Positions 5,736 to 10,129 of a DNA stretch of 10,129 bases are shown here, piece after piece (positions within the stretch are counted from its first letter, which is position 1; each line of letters starts with the position of its first letter). The notes under the pieces are model-generated. The model had not been told where the DNA came from. It did no database searches and saw nothing but the letters and a program-made list of their open reading frames with translations. This DNA is from Actinomycetes bacterium. GTDB taxonomy: Bacteria > Actinomycetota > Actinomycetes > Mycobacteriales > Mycobacteriaceae. The stretch spans positions 1-10,129 of the forward strand of contig JAEZKH010000342.1 in assembly GCA_023415515.1 (NCBI GenBank), read 5' to 3'. The position numbers and the translations under genes are program-made.

Positions 5736-7001
5736 CTACGGGATCGGCTTGAACTCCAGATGCAGTTCGGCGAGTCCGCGCATGATGAACGTCGGCTCAT
5801 AGGTGTACCGCCTGGCGCCTTCCGGCCCGTGGTGCTCCTCGGAGATTCGGAAGTCCGTCATCCGGTCGAGGATCCGGTTCAGCGAGATCCTGCCTTCGGT
5901 GCGCGCCAGTGGGGCGCCGGGGCACGAATGCACGCCGCGGACGAACGCGATCTGCTCGCGGACGTTGCGCCGGTCCGGCCGGAACGTGTCAGGATCGTCG
6001 AACTTGCGCCCATCCCTGTTGCATGCACCGGGCAGGAGCATGACGGTCGTGCCCGCGGGCACCTCGGTCTCGCCGATCGTGGTCGACGTGCGGGCCATCC
6101 GGAAATGCGATTTCACCGGGCTTTCCATGCGCAGCGTCTCTTCGAGGAACGCCGGGATGCGGGCGCGGTCGTCACGTAGATACGTTTCGTAATCCGGGTT
6201 CTCGGCGATGATGCGCATCGCAGAGCTGACGAGCTTGGTCGTCGTCTCGGTTCCCGCCGCGAACAGAAACGTCGACAGGTTCATCACGTCTTCGATGTCG
6301 GGAGTCGATCCATCCTCGTATTTGGCCTGCGCGAGTTCGGTCAGCACATCACCGCGAGGCTCGCGGCGACGGTTCTCGATGTAGGCGTGGAACTTGTCGT
6401 TCAACCACTGCAGCGGATTGTGGGTGGTCGGCGCCTCTTCGCCGAGTTGTCCGACCAGTTCGCCCGAGAACACGGCGCGGAACTCCTCGTGGTCGGCCGC
6501 GGGCACGCCGAGTAGGTCGGCGATCACCAACAGCGAGAACGGCTTCGCGTAATCCTCGAGGAACTCACACGAGCCGCGGTCGACGAACGTGTCGAGCTGT
6601 TCGTCGGCGAGCCGCCACATGAAGTCCTCGTTCTCCTTGAGGCGCTTCGGCGTGATCAGTTTGTTCAACAGGCCCCTGGTCCTGGTGTGCAGCGGTGGGT
6701 CCTGCGTGGTGATGTGCTCGCTCATGGGCACCGCCATGCGGTGTTCCTCGATCAGTTCGGAGACGTCGTCGCCGCCGGGCCCGAACGGCATACCCGAGAA
6801 CGGGCCCGCCACCGAGTTGCACGACGAGAACGCCGGGTCCTTGTAAACCGCCAGCGCTTCCTCGTAGCCCGTCACCGCGAGTACGTTGAACGGAGTCGCC
6901 TGTGTGACAGGGCATTTCGACCGTAGATAGGCGAAGTACGGATACGGGTCGGGTACGAGCGACTCGTCGGTGAAGAAGTCGACGGTATCGAAGTCGGTCA
7001 C
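5736..7001 (-). CDS. Cytochrome P450 (first of tandem pair by position)
   Basis: This 421-residue soluble bacterial P450 is a haem monooxygenase that needs a ferredoxin and reductase. Landmarks are the C-helix DPPLHTRTR (101-109), the I-helix oxygen-activation motif A249-G-T-E-T253, E288-T-L-R291 (ExxR), and the haem loop F353-V-R-G-V-H-S-C360-P-G with Cys360 as thiolate ligand. There is no signal or membrane segment. The start is GTG 7001, overlapping the stop of the upstream P450 by 4 nt (GTGA), with AGGAG (7008-7012) 6 nt before it. An ATG at 7008 is out of frame. I cannot assign a CYP family with confidence; the C-terminal phrase EEHHGPEGARRY after the haem loop may help a database assignment. 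Its place in a P450/ALDH/SDR set suggests oxidation of a hydrophobic compound such as a terpenoid, sterol side chain or xenobiotic. No ferredoxin gene is in the window. Confidence 0.93.
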   Translation of the reverse strand: MTDFDTVDFFTDESLVPDPYPYFAYLRSKCPVTQATPFNVLAVTGYEEALAVYKDPAFSSCNSVAGPFSGMPFGPGGDDVSELIEEHRMAVPMSEHITTQDPPLHTRTRGLLNKLITPKRLKENEDFMWRLADEQLDTFVDRGSCEFLEDYAKPFSLLVIADLLGVPAADHEEFRAVFSGELVGQLGEEAPTTHNPLQWLNDKFHAYIENRRREPRGDVLTELAQAKYEDGSTPDIEDVMNLSTFLFAAGTETTTKLVSSAMRIIAENPDYETYLRDDRARIPAFLEETLRMESPVKSHFRMARTSTTIGETEVPAGTTVMLLPGACNRDGRKFDDPDTFRPDRRNVREQIAFVRGVHSCPGAPLARTEGRISLNRILDRMTDFRISEEHHGPEGARRYTYEPTFIMRGLAELHLEFKPIP

Positions 7002-8236
7002 GCATCACTCCTGGTCTGCGGGTCCCAGAGGACGGGTAGGGATGTCGGCGAGCGGAACACCATGCCCCGGATGTGCGGATCGTCGCCGTCGGGATCCAGC
7101 CGCAGATTGGGCAGGCGGTCGAGCAGAAGGTTTATCGCAGTGCGCATCTCGAGCCGCGCGAGATGCATGCCGAGGCACACGTGAACGCCGTATCCCCAGC
7201 TGATGGGGACCTTGGCCGGCCGGAAGATGTCGAACCGATCGGGATCGGGATACCTGTCCTCCTGTCGATTGGCGGCGCCGAGCATCGGCATCACCGACGA
7301 GCCCTCCGGTATGGGCACCCCGGCGAGTTCGGTGTCACGCGTCGCGACCCTGGTGATGTTGAGCAGCGGCGCATCCCAGCGCACGCCCTCCTCGATCGCC
7401 TGCGGTATCAGCGACCGGTCGGCACGGACGGCGTCGAGTTGGTCCGGCTGGGACAGCAGCCCGAACAAGAGATTGCCCAGCGACCGGTACGTCGTCTCCA
7501 CCCCGGCGGGAAGCAGCAGCCGGATGAACGAGTAGATGTCCTCGTCGTCGAGCTTGTGCCCGTCGATCTCGGCGGCGGCAAGGCTGCTGATCAGATCCTC
7601 ACGCGGGTGGCGCCTGCGCTCGGCCAGGATCGGCTTGAAGTAGTCGACGAGTGCCTTCGACGCGGCCAGCCCCCGTTCCGGGTTGATGGTGAAGCTCAAC
7701 ATCGAGATCGACCAGCGTTGGAACTGCGGGAAGTCCTGCTCGGGCAGGCCGAGTAGCGCAGCGATGATGCGCGTCGGATACGGGAACGTGAACGTCTTGA
7801 CCAGATCGGTCTTGCCCTCGCCGGCGAACCCGTCGATCAGCTCGTTGCCGATGCGCCCGACGATCTCGTCCTCCCAACGGGCAAGCGCTTTCTGGGTGAA
7901 CGCCTTGGTCACCAGCGACCGCAGCCTGCCGTGTACGGGTTCGTCCATACCGAGCATCACCCCGTGGCCGAGCACGTCGCCGAAGATCTGGATGACTGCG
8001 TTCGACGAGAAGGTCTCGTTGTCCTTCAACATCGTCTGGATGTCTTCGTGCCGGTAGACGATGAAGACTGGTTTGCCCTCCTGGCCCGGCATCGCTGACA
8101 TGTCGATCCGCTGGATCGGTGTTTCGCGGCGCTGCTTGGCCAACTCCGGGTACGGGTCGCGGACATTGCCCGAGACCACGTCGTCGAATGCCCCGAAGTC
8201 CTCGAGGTCTCCGAGATCGGTGTAAAGGTCTGACAT
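6998..8236 (-). CDS. Cytochrome P450 (upstream member of tandem pair)
   Basis: This 412-residue soluble P450 is clearly of a different subfamily from its partner. It has C-helix EPVHGRLR (99-106), I-helix A244-G-V-E-T-T249, E283-G-V-R286 (ExxR), and haem loop W347-G-Y-G-V-H-V-C354-L-G with Cys354 as haem ligand. Trp replaces the usual Phe at the first position of the haem signature. The I-helix Glu-Thr pair expected for proton delivery is intact, so it should be active. The start is ATG 8236 with a strong AAGGAG (8241-8246) 4 nt upstream. It begins 21 nt after the aldehyde dehydrogenase stop and ends in a 4-nt GTGA overlap with the next P450, so the two are probably made in coupled amounts. 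Substrate and CYP family cannot be named from sequence alone. Confidence 0.93.
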   Translation of the reverse strand: MSDLYTDLGDLEDFGAFDDVVSGNVRDPYPELAKQRRETPIQRIDMSAMPGQEGKPVFIVYRHEDIQTMLKDNETFSSNAVIQIFGDVLGHGVMLGMDEPVHGRLRSLVTKAFTQKALARWEDEIVGRIGNELIDGFAGEGKTDLVKTFTFPYPTRIIAALLGLPEQDFPQFQRWSISMLSFTINPERGLAASKALVDYFKPILAERRRHPREDLISSLAAAEIDGHKLDDEDIYSFIRLLLPAGVETTYRSLGNLLFGLLSQPDQLDAVRADRSLIPQAIEEGVRWDAPLLNITRVATRDTELAGVPIPEGSSVMPMLGAANRQEDRYPDPDRFDIFRPAKVPISWGYGVHVCLGMHLARLEMRTAINLLLDRLPNLRLDPDGDDPHIRGMVFRSPTSLPVLWDPQTRSDA

Positions 8237-8257
8237 GCTGCTCCTTCTAGCCTGGTT

Positions 8258-9760
8258 CTACTGCTCTTCGCGCAGGCGTTCATCGGCCGGGTAGGCGACC
8301 GACTTCACCTCGGTGTACTGGTCGAACCCGCAGAGCCCGTTCTGCCGTCCGACACCGCTGTCCTTGTATCCGCCGAACGGTGTGTCGGCCCCGTAGCCCG
8401 CGGTCCCGTTGAGCCCGATGAAGCCGGCGCGCAACCGTCTACCGACGGCCAGCGCGCGTTCCAGCGTCCCCGCCATCACGTTGCCCGCGAGCCCGTAGGG
8501 GCTGTCATTGGCGATCCGCACGGCATCGTCCTCGTCGTCGTAGGGAATGACTGCGAGCACAGGACCGAAGATCTCCTCCTGGGCGATGGTCATCGCGTTG
8601 TCGACGTCGGTGAAAAGCGTTGGCCTGACGTAATATCCCTTGTCGAAGCCGGTCGGCGCATCGGGACCGCCGACAAGGGCGGTCGCACCCTCGTCGACGC
8701 CTTTCTGAAGGTAACCGAGCACCCGCTGCCGCTGCTTGTCCGAGATCACCGGACCGCACAGCGTGGCGGCATCCTGCGGGTCGCCGGGCAGCTGGCTTTC
8801 GTAGATACCCTTCAGGATCTCCACGCCTTCGTCGTACCGGGAGCGGGGCAGAAGCATGCGGGTGGGGTTCGCGCAGCCCTGCCCGGCGTGCATGCACGGT
8901 GCGATGCCCATCATGCAGCCGAGGGCGAAGTCGGCGTCCTCGAGCACGATGGTGGCCGACTTGCCGCCGAGTTCGAGGAACAGGCGTTTCATGGTGGCCG
9001 CGCCCTTCTCCATGATCCGCTTGCCGACGACCGTCGATCCGGTGAACGAGATCAGGTCCACCTTGGGTGACAGCGTCAGTTCCTCGCCGACGAAATGGTC
9101 CGAGGCGGTGACGACGTTGACGACACCCGCTGGGATGTCGGTTTTCTCGGCGATCAACCTGCCCAGCCTGGTCGCGTTGAAGGGCGTGTTCGGGGCCGGC
9201 TTGAGCACCACCGTGTTGCCCGTCGCCAGCGCCTGACCGAGCTTCTGGATGGTGACCTCGAACGGGAAGTTCCACGGCACGATCGCTCCGACCACACCGA
9301 CGGGTTCGCGCCACACGACCCGCGTGGTGTTGACGCCCGTGACCGACACGAGCGCGTCGCCGAGCGATGTCTCCCAGGGGTATTCGTCGATGAGCTTGGC
9401 CGGATACCGCAGTGCGTCGGCCAACGGCGCGTCGAGCTGGGGGCCGTAGGTGATCGCCCTCGGACAACCGACTTCGAGAATGAGTTCCTCGCGTAGTTCT
9501 TCCTGTTCCGACTCGATCGCCTCCTGCAGCTGCAGCAGACATTTCTGCCGGAAGCCGCGGTCGGTCGACCAGTTCGTCTCGTCGAATGCCCGGCGTGCCG
9601 CGTCGATGGCGCGGTGCATGTCGCCCTTCGACGCATCGGCCACTTCACCGATGATCTCTTCGGTGGCCGGGTTGATGTTGGTGAAGGTGCCCGCTTCGCC
9701 GTCGACGAGCGTGCCGTCGATCATCATCTTCTGTTCGAAGTGCACCTGTGCATCAGCCAT
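8258..9760 (-). CDS. NAD(P)-dependent aldehyde dehydrogenase
   Basis: This 500-residue cytosolic enzyme of the ALDH superfamily oxidises an aldehyde to a carboxylate. All core residues are present: N164 in PWNFPF (oxyanion), K187 in KPAPNTP (cofactor), FTGSTVVG (239-246), general base E263 in LELGGKS, nucleophile C296 in AGQGCANP, and E396 in EEIFGPV. The C-terminal PFGGYKDSGVGR (461-472) is typical. P190 stands where NAD-specific ALDHs usually have Glu, so NAD versus NADP preference is open. The start is ATG 9760, inside the end of the SDR gene (8-nt overlap), with AGGAAAG (9769-9775) 8 nt upstream. In this set it probably takes the aldehyde made by P450 hydroxylation and alcohol oxidation to the acid. 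Substrate unknown. Confidence 0.95.
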   Translation of the reverse strand: MADAQVHFEQKMMIDGTLVDGEAGTFTNINPATEEIIGEVADASKGDMHRAIDAARRAFDETNWSTDRGFRQKCLLQLQEAIESEQEELREELILEVGCPRAITYGPQLDAPLADALRYPAKLIDEYPWETSLGDALVSVTGVNTTRVVWREPVGVVGAIVPWNFPFEVTIQKLGQALATGNTVVLKPAPNTPFNATRLGRLIAEKTDIPAGVVNVVTASDHFVGEELTLSPKVDLISFTGSTVVGKRIMEKGAATMKRLFLELGGKSATIVLEDADFALGCMMGIAPCMHAGQGCANPTRMLLPRSRYDEGVEILKGIYESQLPGDPQDAATLCGPVISDKQRQRVLGYLQKGVDEGATALVGGPDAPTGFDKGYYVRPTLFTDVDNAMTIAQEEIFGPVLAVIPYDDEDDAVRIANDSPYGLAGNVMAGTLERALAVGRRLRAGFIGLNGTAGYGADTPFGGYKDSGVGRQNGLCGFDQYTEVKSVAYPADERLREEQ

Positions 9761-10129
9761 TCGCGTCGCTTTCCTGTGTCGCGGGGTCGGGTGGCCCCAT
9801 GGTCGCAGCGGTCGTACCCGCCAGAGCGCCGAACCGGGGGATGCCCATCATGAGTCGGATCAAGGTGTGCATCGCGGCAGCTGGCAAAACCTTGTTGGCC
9901 ACCAGCACTATTCGCGCATCCGGGCCCACCGGTCTGCGCACGAAGGGCTTTCTCTCGTCGAGCGCCTTGGCCAGGCCGGTCGCGAAGCGTTCCGGCGACT
10001 TGGCCGCTCTCCTCATCGCCGCCCTTCCGCGTTTGTCCATCGTGCGGTGATGGCGGGCGTACGGCCCGTCGAGAACCCGGTTGTCGGTGGTGCCCGCGTC
10101 GGTGATGATCTCGGTGTCGTAGGTGCCGG
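9753..10129 (-). CDS. Short-chain dehydrogenase/reductase, C-terminal part (5' end outside window)
   Basis: The frame is open from the right window edge to TGA at 9753-9755, giving the last 124 residues. A Met at 10040 is internal, because coding sense continues upstream to the edge. The visible part starts with GTYDTEIITDAGT, the post-catalytic P-G-x-x-x-T-type loop that closes over the cofactor in classical SDRs, followed by DGPYARHHRTMDKRG and a helical tail with VGPDAR. The Rossmann motif and the Tyr-x-x-x-Lys catalytic pair would lie outside the window. Such C-termini are familiar from actinobacterial SDR oxidoreductases encoded beside P450s. Probable role: oxidation of an alcohol or ketone reduction in the same pathway as the aldehyde dehydrogenase, which it overlaps by 8 nt. 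Confidence 0.8.
   Translation of the reverse strand, partial: GTYDTEIITDAGTTDNRVLDGPYARHHRTMDKRGRAAMRRAAKSPERFATGLAKALDERKPFVRRPVGPDARIVLVANKVLPAAAMHTLIRLMMGIPRFGALAGTTAATMGPPDPATQESDANG

Noticed and set aside
5235..6179. 314-codon plus-strand open frame opposite the cyclase and P450 genes
   Set aside because: Low-complexity Arg/Asp/Gly translation over two clear genes on the other strand; no start signal seen.
9753..10040. Separate 95-residue gene starting at ATG 10040
   Set aside because: The same frame remains open and SDR-like (GTYDTEIITDAG) upstream to the window edge, so the Met is internal to a truncated SDR.
1..10129. tRNA, rRNA, riboswitch, CRISPR, insertion sequence or toxin-antitoxin genes
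   Set aside because: No cloverleaf-like, repeat-spacer, transposase or small paired-gene patterns were found by reading both strands.

Overview
This GC-rich window is almost certainly from a mycobacterium, probably a Mycolicibacterium-type environmental species. The evidence is an LpqN-type lipoprotein, a secreted PE-PPE-domain hydrolase, a cAMP-binding lysine acetyltransferase of the Pat/KATmt type (so far characterised in mycobacteria), a six-TM HAMP adenylate cyclase and two soluble class I P450s. It is chromosomal and gene-dense. I see no RNA genes, insertion sequences or CRISPR arrays, and no sign of recent transfer.

Left part (1-2281): two divergent envelope genes. A membrane-anchored or secreted PE-PPE-domain serine hydrolase runs leftward and is cut by the window edge, and an lpqN-like lipoprotein runs rightward. 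They share an intergenic region of about 330 bp holding a perfect 8-7-8 palindrome and a possible promoter for lpqN. A short stretch (2282-2406) with a long-loop inverted repeat separates lpqN from the convergent genes to its right.

Right part (2407-10129): seven consecutive minus-strand genes with junctions from an 8-nt overlap to a 24-nt gap. In transcription order they are a short-chain dehydrogenase (5' end outside the window), an aldehyde dehydrogenase, two cytochromes P450 overlapping by 4 nt, a six-TM/HAMP class III adenylate cyclase, a cAMP-dependent protein lysine acetyltransferase, and a divergent shikimate-dehydrogenase-like enzyme of the SdhL/HI0607 type. The first four look like an oxidative catabolic set (hydroxylation, then alcohol to aldehyde to acid). 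The last three start with an enzyme that makes cAMP, directly followed by an enzyme whose family is switched on by cAMP.

The most interesting point is this producer-effector pairing of cyclase and acetyltransferase genes, 9 nt apart and downstream of a P450/dehydrogenase set. Both genes lack a clear Shine-Dalgarno site, and each has a TANNNT hexamer ending exactly 6 nt before its start codon. That is the spacing expected of a mycobacterial leaderless promoter, so the signalling pair may be transcribed both with the catabolic genes and on its own. Known Pat targets include acyl-CoA synthetases, so the module could couple cAMP to CoA activation of acids formed by the P450/ALDH route. That coupling is inference.
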